NCBI GenBank assembly: GCA_027382625.1
Contig: JAJKFJ010022889.1
Coordinates: 62,001 to 126,000, forward strand
Source: Tetmemena sp. SeJ-2015
Taxonomy: Eukaryota > Ciliophora > Spirotrichea > Sporadotrichida > Oxytrichidae
DNA length: 64,000 nt
Reading direction: 5' to 3'
Below the pieces are notes generated by a model. It made no database searches. It saw only the letters and a list, made by a program, of their open reading frames with translations, and was not told the origin of the DNA. The position numbers and the translations under genes were made by a program. Below are positions 22,409 through 34,300 of this stretch, in pieces. Numbering within the stretch: the first letter of the stretch is position 1; every line of letters starts with the position of its first letter.

Positions 22409-22846
22409 TATAGATTTATCTAAACCGAACTTATTTTATTTATTTTTCATTTAATTTAAAAAGGTAAAGTTTGAGTGAGTGATTCATGACCATTATCAAT
22501 TTAGGGATCAAGATCCATGACCTCTTTAAAATATAAACTCTGAGAGTACTCATGCCATCCTTCCTTTCTTTGGAGGGAGAGATCTTTCAAGTACATGCGG
22601 GCTGTGAAAAGAATAGCCCAAACTTGCATAACTGCAACATAGCTGATGAATTACTTCTTAAATTTATTGAATTTTGGTTTCTAGTGTATTTAAACATTCC
22701 GTCGCTGATCAAACCCTTTCTATAAAATACTTAGCACATTTATTGTATTTACTTGAATTTAGAGTGTAGTACTTCTGAGCATATAATTAATTTCATACTC
22801 CTCTAATCTTTAGTTCATAAATAGTAGTTTTATATGAAATTAAATT
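22409..22846. other. Intergenic AT-rich stretch
   Basis: Between the convergent ends of TPI and the MORN gene. No gene or structured element seen. Confidence 0.4.
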
Positions 22847-23914
22847 TCAATTGATTCTTTTCCCTTTACTCCACTCTCCGATTATAATATCTCCCTGAGA
22901 ATTTCTATAAGTGCCCTTTCCATGCTGTTTCCCATTAAGCCAGTATCCTGAATAACAGCGACCATCAGGCCAACTGAATTCCCCGAACCCCTCTTTTTTA
23001 TCTTGTCTATATTCACCCTTATATATTCTTCCATCTAGCCATGTAAATATTTATCTTACTAAGATTAAATTATTAATAAATGTAAATACACCTTTTCCAT
23101 GCATTTAGTTGTCTTTCCAGTCACCTATGTACTTCCTTCCATCTACCCAGTTATATTCACCCTAACCTTCTATGCTATTAAATACTTTAAAATTAAGTTT
23201 CTAAAATTTTAGCATCGTATTATAAGCGATATTATTCTTAAACTCTCCAATGAAGAAACTCCCATCGCCCCATTTGAAAAATCCCCTTCCATGTTTCTTT
23301 CCAGCATAATATATTCCCTCATACTTCGCACCGTCAGGCCACGTTTCAATTCCTTGTCCGTGCTATTTATCCTCAAACCAGAAACCCTTGTAAGTTGCAC
23401 CATCCATATGCAGATACTCTCCATATCCATGCGCTTTATCATCTAGCCACTCTCCTTCGTAAATATCACACTCTGCATGAATTAGTCTACCCCTTCCATT
23501 GCTTTGTTTATAAAAATACTTACTCACTTTATAAAAGTAGAATTTTGTTGTTGACCCACCAGCCTTCGTATATAGATCCATCTTGCCAGATTTAATTCCC
23601 TTACCTTCCCTAATGTTTGTGCCTTTCCTCCATTCTCCCTCGTATATTACTTCATCATCAATCATCACAGCTGCCCTTTACTCTAGATATTCAAAGTCCG
23701 CTCCAACTATAAGCTCACTAGGATCTTTGTTATTAGAATCCTCTCTGGCAGAGTTCTCACTAGCTTCCTCTATACCTGATGCATTTTGTTTTGGTACTTA
23801 AGTTAGTGCCTGCTTTGTTGAGGAGGAGAGTATAAATTCCAAGCATTGTTTGGCTTTGACTTATTAGCTTAAATATTGTATTTAAATCGCTTTTTTGTCA
23901 CTCAAACTCAGCAT
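22847..23914 (-). CDS. MORN-repeat protein
   Basis: Start ATG 23914 ([20 protein letters not shown]), stop TGA 22847-22849. The first 100 residues are polar and coiled ([20 protein letters not shown]). Then come at least seven MORN repeats: [112 protein letters not shown] and [18 protein letters not shown]. It ends [10 protein letters not shown]. Interruptions near 23060-23095, 23165-23215 and 23520-23580 are introns or IESs. MORN repeats commonly act at membranes and in ciliary or cortical structures, so a cytoskeletal or cortical role is plausible. Confidence 0.9.
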
Positions 23915-24059
23915 TTAACCAGGTCACCAGAACTTTTGAAGTGCTATCTCTCCAACAAAAATGATAAAATAAATACCAGAAGCTGCACCAGATTTATTTA
24001 TTGAGTTCACTTAATCGTAATGCAATTGCTGTTGTGAAAATCTCTTCTCCACAAATATA

Positions 24060-24747
24060 AACAAAAATGAATTACATCATAAATTAGTTGGTTAGTTAGT
24101 AGTCATTTTAGTTTTAGAGTGTTACAATTTTATTAGTCTTACTTTGAGATCTTCTAAGGTAGGGCTCAAGTGCGTCTGGAACTTTAATTTGAAAGTCAAA
24201 GGGCCCCAACTGATCTCTGATTTTAAAACTAGCTAGGACGAAAAGAACTACATATTCTAAGTATGCGATTGATTGGTTACTTGCTGAACTAGTAGTTCTT
24301 AAGTTGCACTATAGCAGGTTCAGCTCTTGAAGTTGGGAAAATGTTCCCCTGTTTTGAATTGTTAGTGGTGTTTATTAATCTCCGAGAACTGTTGCTTAAA
24401 AAAATGATAATCGTACTAATAATAAGTAGTTACTATTAAGGATTATATTTGCGGCACTCTCGTTTTGATTTAAAGTGATAGGGCTTTGTCACTTTTTGAG
24501 TTGCATTCGTAGTTAGAAGCGTTTTCTAATGCGGTATCCTCGGAAAAGACTTTGAATTTTAACTATGTACTGCATTAGCTTCTATCTTTGATCCGATGTC
24601 AACTGAGATGCCTTCAATTAACAATAATAATACTAAATAGTTGTAGTTGAATTTTTTGGTGCCGTTTAGAAGAAACTCTCCTCTGATTTGAGTTTCAGGT
24701 TCCCGCTCTTAATAGTCATAGCAAGTCGTGGAACATTTTTAACCCAT
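24060..24747 (-). CDS. Putative N-myristoylated, possibly leucine-rich-repeat protein
   Basis: Start ATG 24747 opens MGQKCSTTCYDYQEREPETQ, with Gly2 and two cysteines. This resembles the N-terminus of the 4879-5712 product (MGNACETYCSYEEQ). Further blocks are IRGEFLLNGTKKFN, an LRR-like piece FSQLQELNLLQCNLRTT, and KIRDQLGPFDFQIKVPDALE then PYLRRSQSK. The blocks are in different frames, so IESs or introns near 24640, 24460, 24390 and 24290 must be removed. I could not place them all. The stop is uncertain, with the last readable block ending near 24110. Function unknown. Confidence 0.5.
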
Positions 24748-24856
24748 TGCTTATTTAAAATCAAACAAATATATCAACTAATTTTATCATCACAACTCAT
24801 TCTATAAGAAGCAAAAATAATTTTGCTTGAATTAATTAAGTTTGTAATTTAATAAA

Positions 24857-25316
24857 ATGAGTTCTTATAAAAATGTAAGAGTTGTTGATGAGGAGATTGA
24901 CTAAATTATTTGTAGCAAGATACAAAGTCGAGAGTGAGAGACTGCGCAATTGAACTTAATAGTCTTGTGAACAAGAAAGTTAGAGTAAAATTCGTTGGAG
25001 GGAGAGAAGTGGTTGGGGAATTGATTGGAGCAGATCCTACTTCCAATATGGTCTTAGATAACGTAGTAGAATATTTAAGAGGTAAGTAGGATAATAAATT
25101 CATCTCTTTGATAATTCCTCCTCTTTTATTTTTATCGAATTTGTACTTATTATTTGGTGTATAGACCATAAAGACCCTTATAATATCACCGAGCAAACTA
25201 GATCATTGGGTTTTTTGGTAGTAAGAGGAACAACAGTACTTTCAATTTGTGCTTAAGATGGAGCTGAAATGAACTTAGAAAATCCTTATAATGATGAGGA
25301 AGAGCTACAAGAATGA
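24857..25316 (+). CDS. LSM7: LSm7, Sm-like protein of the U6/decapping ring
   Basis: Start ATG 24857 (MSSYKNVRVVDEE), stop TGA 25314-25316. After removal of an IES (pointer GACT) and an intron (25082-25164, GTAAGT...TATAG) the protein is about 103 residues. Sm1 motif: LVNKKVRVKFVGGREVVGEL then IGADPTSNMVLDNVVEYL. Sm2: LGFLVVRGTTVLSICAQDG. The D-P-Y-N-I-T-E-Q-T-R-S-L-G linker and terminal NPY are typical of LSm7 rather than of other Sm proteins. It acts in Lsm2-8 (U6 snRNA) and Lsm1-7 (mRNA decay) rings. Confidence 0.95.
24899..24939 (+). other. 41-nt IES with pointer GACT
   Basis: GACT at 24899-24902 repeats at 24940-24943. Removal joins VVDEEI-D to CAIELNSLVNKK and eliminates a TGA. Confidence 0.8.
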
Positions 25317-25511
25317 CCTAATTAATTTAAAATGATAAATGATTTCACTACTTCGATTTCTTAATTAATTTGCAGATTCTAAATTATATAGCTTAAGAAG
25401 GGAGATAAATTTTAATTCTCAGGTATCTTGATAATAAATAACTTTTAATATCTATTGCTACATTTATGTTGTATTTTATTGATTTAATTGAATCTTATAT
25501 ATTCAATATAA

Positions 25512-27398
25512 ATGGTTGAGAGCACCAAAAGTTCGGCTAAGAAATAATTTGAAACCTACAAGAAGCTTATAAAAATATTTATCATCACCACATACCCATA
25601 CTATTACTCTTTATGATAGCTTTAAACTTTAGGAACTGGCTCTTTTGGAACAGCCTATTTGGTAGAATGCCAATCCAATCAGGAGAAGGCAGTCATTAAG
25701 TAAATAGACATTTAGCAGATGAGTGAAGAAGAGAGAAAGGAAACCTTGAGAGAGGCAAAGATCCTGGAAGTGCTAAACCATCCAAATATCGTGCGATTCA
25801 GAGAGGTCTACAAGACTAAGAAGGGAAAGTTATGCATCGTCATGGACTTCGCAGACGGAGGAGACTTGCAAAGCAGAATTAAAGATAAGCACAAGAAGAG
25901 ATAGCAAACTGGAGTCATTGAACATTTCAGTGAGGAGCAAGTACTCAGCTGGTTTACACAAATATGTCTAGCCCTAAAGCACTGCCACGATAGAAAGATT
26001 CTTCATAGAGATCTCAAGTCCCAAAATATATTCCTAACTAAAAAGAACATAAACCTTGAGTGGATAAATACAAGGAGTCTGTATTTGTTTTGTAAGTATA
26101 GTAAAACTAGGAGATTTCGGTATTGCGAGAGTGCTATCTAATACAGGGTCTAAGGCGAAAACCGTTGTGGGAACTCCCTACTATTTATCACCTGAGATTA
26201 TTGAGTCATCTCCTTACTCCTTCAAGTCAGATGTGTGGTCACTTGGAGTCCTTCTATTTGAGATTATAATTTCAATTTTTGCATATTGAGATGTGCGCTT
26301 TGCAACCACCCTTCAACGCTACATCCCTTCACTAATTGGCCTAGAAAATTATCCAGGGTAAGGTTGATCCCCTTCCTAGACAATACTCAGCTAACATGTC
26401 CAACTTAGTGAGATCCCTCCTCGTCAAGGATCCCGCAAGAAGACCTACCATCAATCAGATTTTATTAATACTTCGCATTTATCTGATTTAATGCTAGGTT
26501 ATTAAGATCAATTCATTAAATTTGAATAGCTTATAACATTAGATTAATTTGAAGATTCTGAAGATGCCTTTCATAAACTCGCGCATTACAAGTTTCCTTG
26601 GAGACTAGGACTATAAGGATGAGTTCTCACACACCCTTCTTCATAACAAAGATGTCTTCAAGGATTTCACAAAACGCCTGGAGGAAGAAAAGCGCCGCAA
26701 GGAGGAGGAAGAAAAGAAGAGAGCTCAGCAAGAGGAAGAAGCCGCAAGATAAAGAGAGATACGAAAGAGGCAAGAGGAGGAAGAGAAGGTTAGATAGCAA
26801 ATGGATAACCTGCAAATCAACTAGTACAGAGCACCTTAAGCCTATTTCAACCAGTATCAGAGCCAGGACTTCTTTAATGATCAATACATGAACTACTTTA
26901 ATCAGCTTAATACTGACATCGATTAGGATGCTTAGCCAAACGAGGCTTATTAGCTTAACTTCAATAAAGACTATGGGTCTCAAGCTTCCTCAGATAAGGA
27001 CAGAGATGATGAGGAGTCGGATTCTAGCTCAGAAGGTAGAGTTTACTCGCAGAATCAGCAGCAAGATGAGATGATTAATTTGTTCACCTGTGACTTCCAG
27101 GGTTTCGCAGCTCAATTCAAAATATAGCTTTTATATATACAACTCACATGATTAAACAGTATGGAGAAAGGTAGTTCAACGAGGGATTTGCTATCGTTAC
27201 CAAGTATAGTTAATTTGTACGGCCAGAATGTCAAATTTGTTAATCTCATTTAAGGTTTACAAGAATCTCGTGTACAGTGAAGAGGGAGAGGAGGAGTTGG
27301 TTCAGAAACTTAAGCACTTGTTTGCAAGTGATGAGCTTATTAGAGGCTTCTTAAACTTCTGCACTTCTTACATAATTGTTCAAAATCTAGGTCAGTGA
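25512..27398 (+). CDS. NIMA-related (NEK) protein kinase
   Basis: Start ATG 25512 ([19 protein letters not shown]), stop TGA 27396-27398. Kinase domain: glycine loop [23 protein letters not shown] (catalytic Lys), [37 protein letters not shown] (HRD), [14 protein letters not shown] (DFG), [20 protein letters not shown] and [20 protein letters not shown]. These are all characteristic of NEKs. The C-terminal extension is a charged coiled coil ([20 protein letters not shown]) then Q/N/D-rich, with a final block [20 protein letters not shown]. IESs at 25564-25617 (AGCTT) and 26260-26287 (GAGAT). NEKs act in cell cycle and cilia/basal bodies. Confidence 0.93.
25564..25617 (+). other. 54-nt IES with pointer AGCTT
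   Basis: AGCTT at 25564-25568 repeats at 25618-25622. Removal joins FETYKKL to [14 protein letters not shown], placing the glycine loop in frame and deleting a TGA. Confidence 0.85.
26260..26287 (+). other. 28-nt IES with pointer GAGAT
   Basis: GAGAT at 26260-26264 repeats at 26288-26292. Removal joins SLGVLLFE to MCALQPPFN, exactly the kinase subdomain IX/X sequence, and deletes a TGA. Confidence 0.88.
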
Positions 27399-28347
27399 AA
27401 TTATTTTACCTAACACACAGGATTAAATAGTAGTCACCACTCTGTGCTTGCATTAACTTAAATCCTTATTAAACTCAATTTCATACTCTTTTATAAATAG
27501 TTTGCCATAAAGGTTAATTTTGAATTAATTGGATTACAAAAATTTTGCATGGTATGAATAAATATATAGGTTATATAGGATTATACTTCATTTAAATTGG
27601 ATTAAGTAACGCATTTTTATCTGGTTAGGATCTCTTACCACCATCTCATTGTATTAAAAGTCAGAGATCTAGTGTTATTAATTTGCCTCCACTTTTCCAA
27701 GAGGAACTAGTGCACCCTCAGGTAGCATAAGATACAAATTTAAAAATTATACTTAAGAATTTAATACAAAATAGACAATCGTTTTTCCTAAAAATACATA
27801 AAGCTGAAGCCTCTCTTGGTTGATTTCTATTATATTACGTTAATTTAATGCTTAAATTAGTATTTTAAATGTCTTCTTTAACAGCTCTATTAGCAGCAAC
27901 AGTAATAGCAACTTCTTAAAAACTCAACTCAAACACAATCAGATACCATCGAGAACGTCAAGGCCACAAGTTAAAACACAGAACAGTACCTTTCTGACTA
28001 ACAAAGACTTATCTTTGCCGGAATGCAGCTTGAAGAATACAGAATTGAGAAAACTTTGAACACTTTTGACAACTCATGAGTCAATTCAGATCATCAAGAC
28101 AAGCAAAACCTTCAACCTCAACAACATCAAGAACGAAAACTACAGCAACTAAGAAAAGAGAATTCAAAACTAAAATGGAATCAAAATTTTCAAAACTAAG
28201 TCTTGCCAGTGAGGATCTTGACGAAAATCTACATACCGCCTCCTTCTCCCATTAATAATTAAAAATTAATATATTTAAGCTATCACATATTATAAATCAC
28301 TTTCTTCAGAGCTAATCTTTCTTGATTTGAGTTTTGACTATCATCTA
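27399..28347. other. Region with only low-complexity open frames
   Basis: Plus-strand frames near 27630-27850 and 27890-28260 encode S/T/N/K-rich peptides (SNSNSNFLKTQLKHNQ, PSTSTTSRTKTTATKKR). They could be a small disordered protein whose segments are broken by IESs. No start, stop or family can be supported. Confidence 0.35.
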
Positions 28348-31300
28348 TCATGTATTAAATTCTTCAGTATAATCGCTAATTAAAATTTTATTAAAGAAAA
28401 TTTAAGAGGAATCAGATATCATATAATTTTTATTTTGATCATTCTATTATAGAAAAATTGCTAAATTCTTGTTTAAAAAAAGCATAAAATAATAGAATTT
28501 AATCAATACTATCTTTGCTGTATCAAATGATTTAAAGTCGAAATATAATGGTTTAGACATAGTCTATTTCTATAGACATTTATTTTTAATAGTAGCACAA
28601 CTTTGACTGCAGAGTTTGGCTCCATTCTTCCGAGTCCCTGCACTGAATCAATCCCCTCCTTGAATTCATAGTTTTAATTTATCCTTACGAGTTACTCACA
28701 CTTTCCGAGAGCATTAAATTATTAAAAGCAACTTCACACACCAATACCAATTTGCTGTTATGTCCTGCTGCATTCTAATCCTCAGTGTACTATAGTGCTT
28801 TGCTGACCATGTCAGTGAAATATATGCCTTTTCCTAGTAATGCGCCATTCCTTTAAACTGCGAGTGGTTGAGCTCTAAGTCCATGCTTGAGGATGCCTAT
28901 GAAGTTGGAGAGCTTACTTCCATGAAAGAGCAGCATTTTATTGCCTAAATCTTCTCTGAACTTCTCATTTTCTTCAAATCTGTTGACTCTGAAAATATTC
29001 TAGATGCGCTTATTCTAGTTATTGTTATTGTTCTAATTGTTGCCTGCTGAGATTTAAGTCTGTTGAACATACTCATTCAAGATAGAGAACTCTCCCTTGT
29101 CTTTCAATCTGTCGAGTACTTGCAATCTCACTCCACAGGCACGGATGCAATACTCAAGAGGATTGATCTCGTTTAATCTGTGATGAGCACCCAACAGAAT
29201 CTTACTAGCTGCTTCTATTTCTATTAGGTTCTAAATCATAGTGCTCTTTTGCAAGAGAATATCCAGAGTTGAAATTGGAGGCACCATCTTGTTCCTGAAT
29301 TTAAGGGTTATTATTCATCCAAAGGTAAAAAATTATTTATTTCTCTAATAAGAGAAATACTAGTGCAAAAAATCTTCCTTTAATTTTAAACTCATAAAGT
29401 AAAATAATAGGTAGAGTAAATAAAACACCTCCTAATTCTTCATGTGGGATGAATTCATAAAATCTGCTGCTTAAATACCACATCTTCTCTCTTGTTGCAA
29501 GTAGTTTGTTTCTTTCGCTTTCAGCATAGGGTCTAGGATTCATTCCTTCAAGCTTAATCAAAGTCTTGTGCAATTAAACTTAATAATTTTTGAAGAACAT
29601 CCAAAGCTTCATAGAGATTCTTTCTGTCAAGGTTTGAGAAAGGCATTTATTTGGGATCAACTCCAGATCTGGAAATTGCTTTGAGATAAGTGTTTACATC
29701 ACAGATCTCACGAAGAATGTCTTAAGTTTACTTTTGGACGTAGAAGTTGTTTGAAGCAGGACATTTTTCTAATTCAAAAGTTGCCAAGAAGTTCTATTGG
29801 TCCAAGGAAACATAGTTTGGTCTCATGAGTTAAAACTTCTTCCACTTTTTGTGGAAGTTTTCAAATTTACCCCACTTGTTTAAAGTCTTCTGCTCGAATA
29901 CTGTCTTGAATTCTTTTATTCCTTCCTCTCTTGAATTGAATGGAGTTTTTTGGAAAGCTCCTTCTTCTCCAATTCTTCCCCATCTTGTAAGTAAGATTGC
30001 AAGGTCTCTTGACTTATCTAAAACAAGTTGCATCTTGTAGAAAAGATAATCTCCACCTGGCTGGAATTTACCAATTTCAACTCTAGTCAAATAAGCGTCA
30101 TAGAATTACTCCTTCTCTTCATCATACATCACCTCACAGTCATCATTAAACTTCCCCGAAGGATCACACTAGACTATCCTATGTGGGTCTATTTGCATTT
30201 AAATGCCGAGAAGATAATTCTTAGCGTCTTCTTCAAAATCGATGTCAAGGTATTCCTTGAAATTAAAGTCATCTCCCTGTGCGGGAACGTCTAGCATAAT
30301 TTCATCCTTGTCTACTAAGTTTAATTTTTCAAAGAGAGATTTCAATTATCTACTCTTTTGCTCACAAGCATATTCATAGGCGGTCTTCCCAGTGTTATCT
30401 CTTATATCATGCTTGAAACCTATTTCAATTGCCTTCTCTAACAAGTCTGAGTTCTCGTATGAACCGAATGGTAAAGGGTTCACTATATAGTGCACAAAAG
30501 ATTTGCCCTTCTTATCAACTAGATCCTTTTTAATTGAGTCAAATGACTTCTATTATTCCTAAATTAAGTCCAGTATGTAATTGAAGGTGTTGTAATGATT
30601 CCTTATTGCTGTATACATGAATGCATCTTTTCCAGTCGAGTCTTAAACACTGGGGTTGGTGAACTTCAAAAGCTCTTTCAAGATTACTCTGACATGTTCT
30701 CTAACTTTAGAAGGATGTCTGATAGAATGAATAAGTGGATTGCATTTGTAAGTTTCATTTTGCTTCAGCTCTTCGATTCCAAAGTCATCACCTGCATTTT
30801 GATCTTCTTCTTACTGATACAATCTCTCTTCATAGATAACATTAGGATCTGCCTTTGCTTTAAGCAAGTATTACAGAACTTTTATATCAGCTTTAAGAAT
30901 TCTATCTCCCTTAATAAGATATGCTAAGCTGTTCGCACCTTTTAAATCTTGATGATTCACATCAAAGTTATGCTCTTCTATAAGAAACTTGATGAACGTG
31001 AAACTTTGGCCTCTCATAGCATGCATTATACAAATAGTACTCATTGATTTAATTTTATCTATATTTATATAAGGTAGTAATAAGACTGTTCTCCCCTTAT
31101 TATCTAGCTCACTTGGATTTACTCCTTCTTTGATAAGGATGCCATAAAACTTAGCCATATCGGAGAAATTTTTAACTAGATGCGCATTTCTAGCAAGGAT
31201 GTGCAGAAGATTCTAACCCTTGTTATTCTTCTAAATTATTTAACATAAATTAGGATAGATCCCTAAACTCCCTCATTATTTTTGAAATGAGCGTCTATCA

Positions 31301-34300
31301 CTTTGAACAACTTAAAATAATATTCTTATCGATATGTCCCTCGCAGATATAGTCCACTACCATTTGTATCTTGTCATATCCATTTAAAATATATTTTAGA
31401 TAAAGAGCTCTTCTATGTCAGACAAATTATTCCTTATAATGTATCTAAAGATGTTAAGGGCGTCTTTTTCATGTTTCTCTTTATTCTTAGACTTTCATCT
31501 ATAAGCATCTTAATTCATTATTTGCACATTCATGAACTCCATATCACTCTGCTCATCATCTTATTGTCCAATGATGTTATTCATTTAAGGCTTATTTTAG
31601 ATTTTCTCTTCATAATGTAAGACTATAATTTGACTCTTTCATTTAGATAAGCTTTTTCGCGAAGTCAAAATGTCTAAATTAGATAGCAATAGAAAGCGGT
31701 GTGTTTCTATTCGAATCTTCAATATCGAATTAAATGGCCTCTGCGGAGAAAATTTTGATGAAATAATCTAGTGAATCTGAACTTCCTCTTTGTGCCATGT
31801 AATGCAATAAAGCTTTTCCATTTATATCGCAAGCATTAACATCAATTTACTCCCTAGTGTCCTTGTTTACCAATATTTACAATCCTAATTAAAATGGGTC
31901 AAACTTGTCAGTCTAAAATCGTTTGTTCCTCTTCACAAACATGTAATGAAGAGCAGATCGCCTTTTGAAATCGACAGCTGAAATATCTATCTTATGCTTG
32001 ATTAGAATTTTAAACAGATCTTTATAGTCTCTTCTATTAGAAAAGTCGCAAGCAAGATGCAAGATTGTCCTTTTAAATTCGTCTCTGAAATTGGGATCAG
32101 CTCCTTTCTCCAGCAATTTCTGGATAATGTGATATCTTCCACTAAACAGCTCCCTTTTAAGTCCAAACATTCCATAATTGTCCATGTGATTTATGTTCGC
32201 ACCTTTATCAACTAAGAAAAAGGCTTCTTCTAAACGATCATTTGTGAAGAAGAACCAGAAAGCGGACATTCCGAATTGATCAGGAGCGTCTATGTCTACT
32301 TTTCCTGAGGCAAGAAGTTTTTCGAAGCAATACTAGTTGTCTTTGCCATCTTTGATGTTGGTAGTTTTCACAAGCTTGAAGAAGGGGCTCATCTTCATGA
32401 AGTTCACTTGGTTTAAGTTTATTCCTTGCAACCCTAAAAAGTAGAAAGATGGAAAGATAGATAATTCTTAATATTTTAAAGTAGTCGAAAAGCTCTCTTA
32501 TTTTATAGGCTGGATCTTCTAGTATAAGGTGAATGATACTGTTTAAGCCAAGACTCTAATCTGCTTATGCTGTCTTTGAAATAAAAATATAACAAATATA
32601 AGCATTTTTGCGAGGTACTATTCTCTTTCAGGAGGTCTCCTTCCTCCACCTGCAATCAATTGAGAAGATTGAGTGAGTTGAGTTGCTGCGTTTGCATCCT
32701 CTCTGTATTGCTTCATCTTGAGTACATATGCATTTGGATTGGCCCCTTGATTTACCAAGAATTGGATAAATTCGATGAATGGCTCTATAATCTCTTTCGT
32801 GTAAATTTTACATAATAATACATTTAAATGAACATATGATCTCTTTTTAAATTTTGGTGGCCTTATCTGAAATTGCAAGATTATTAATGCCTTGCTGTTT
32901 ACACTCTTCTATAATTTACTCGTTATGAATTGATTCAGCTTTGGTGTCCAAAAGCTTTTATATAGTTTAGAGCACCTATGCTCTGGTAGTCACAACCTCC
33001 CAGACATAGAAAAGAATAGGAGTGAAGCCATCATCATTCACAAAGTTTATCGTCTCATCTTCTATCGCTTTGCCAGTTAGCTTTAATTGCGATTTACAGC
33101 AAGATACAATTCATTATTTTTGAATAATAAATGAAGAATTTAAATCAACTTAAATTAATCAAGTCCTGAACCTTTTTCTTTTGAATAGAGGTTCCAGAAA
33201 ATGCAAAAAGTAATGATGGGTCCTTATCTAGAAAAAAATAACAATTGAATTGGGAAGTAAAAAATAAATACACTTAAGGATATTTAACAATTTACTTCTC
33301 TTTCTTTTTAAATAATACGACTTTCAAAATAATCCATAAAATCTACATTATTTAAGTATGTTTAAATCTCAATATTTTTTAATTGTAAATCTAGATCTAT
33401 GCTCTTGCCAAATAAGTCAAGTAGTTCAATCATTCCACTCTCAAAGGCAAGTGAAAATGGAGATTTGCCCTCTTTATTTTTGATGTTTAGGTCTGCTCCA
33501 GAATGCAATAGTAGCTTTATAATCTTGAACTCTAAGTCCTCATAATCTTAGAATAATCCCTTTTTCCTGTTGCAAATGCCTTCTACAATTGTAAACAAGG
33601 GAGTTCTTCCCTTGGCGTCTTAGTGATTCACGTTCGCTCCTTTCTCATTTAATATAATCTAAATTTATGAGAGTATCTACGAAATCAAAAGTCTCTTAAT
33701 TTATGCTCAGTACACCAAGACTCAGAAGAGTTCTTCCATCTTCATCTTTGCTGTTAACTTCAACATAAAATTAAAAAGACTTATAATTAAAATAAATCAT
33801 TGATATAATGGAAATTCTTTATTTATTAAAATCGATATTAGATAAAGTTAAATATAACTTCAATATCATTTGATTTGAGGAGTTCTTTAACGCACTCAAT
33901 ATGGTTCTTTTAAAGTGCAACAATAATTGGAGAAGTCTTCCAAGCATTTTCACAATTAGGATTTCCACCATACTTAAGAAGAATTTAGAGGCACTATGTC
34001 CAACCGTAAGCAGCTGCATAGTGAATCGCAGTGTTAGCAGAGCTATCACCTAAATCTATTTATGCATTATGTCTTATCAAAAGAGCAACGATATCTGCAT
34101 GACCATTTCTGCTAGCCATAATAAGAGGAGTTCTTTTGTACTTATCACTTTTTTCGATGTTCAGCTTGGCCACACTTTCTATCATCAACTTCGCAATTTC
34201 AAAGTGTCCATAGATGCAAGCGTAATTCAAAGGAGTGTACTTATTGTAACCAGCAACTGCAGCAAATTTAGCTTTGTTTTCTATCAGCAAGTCTAAAATT

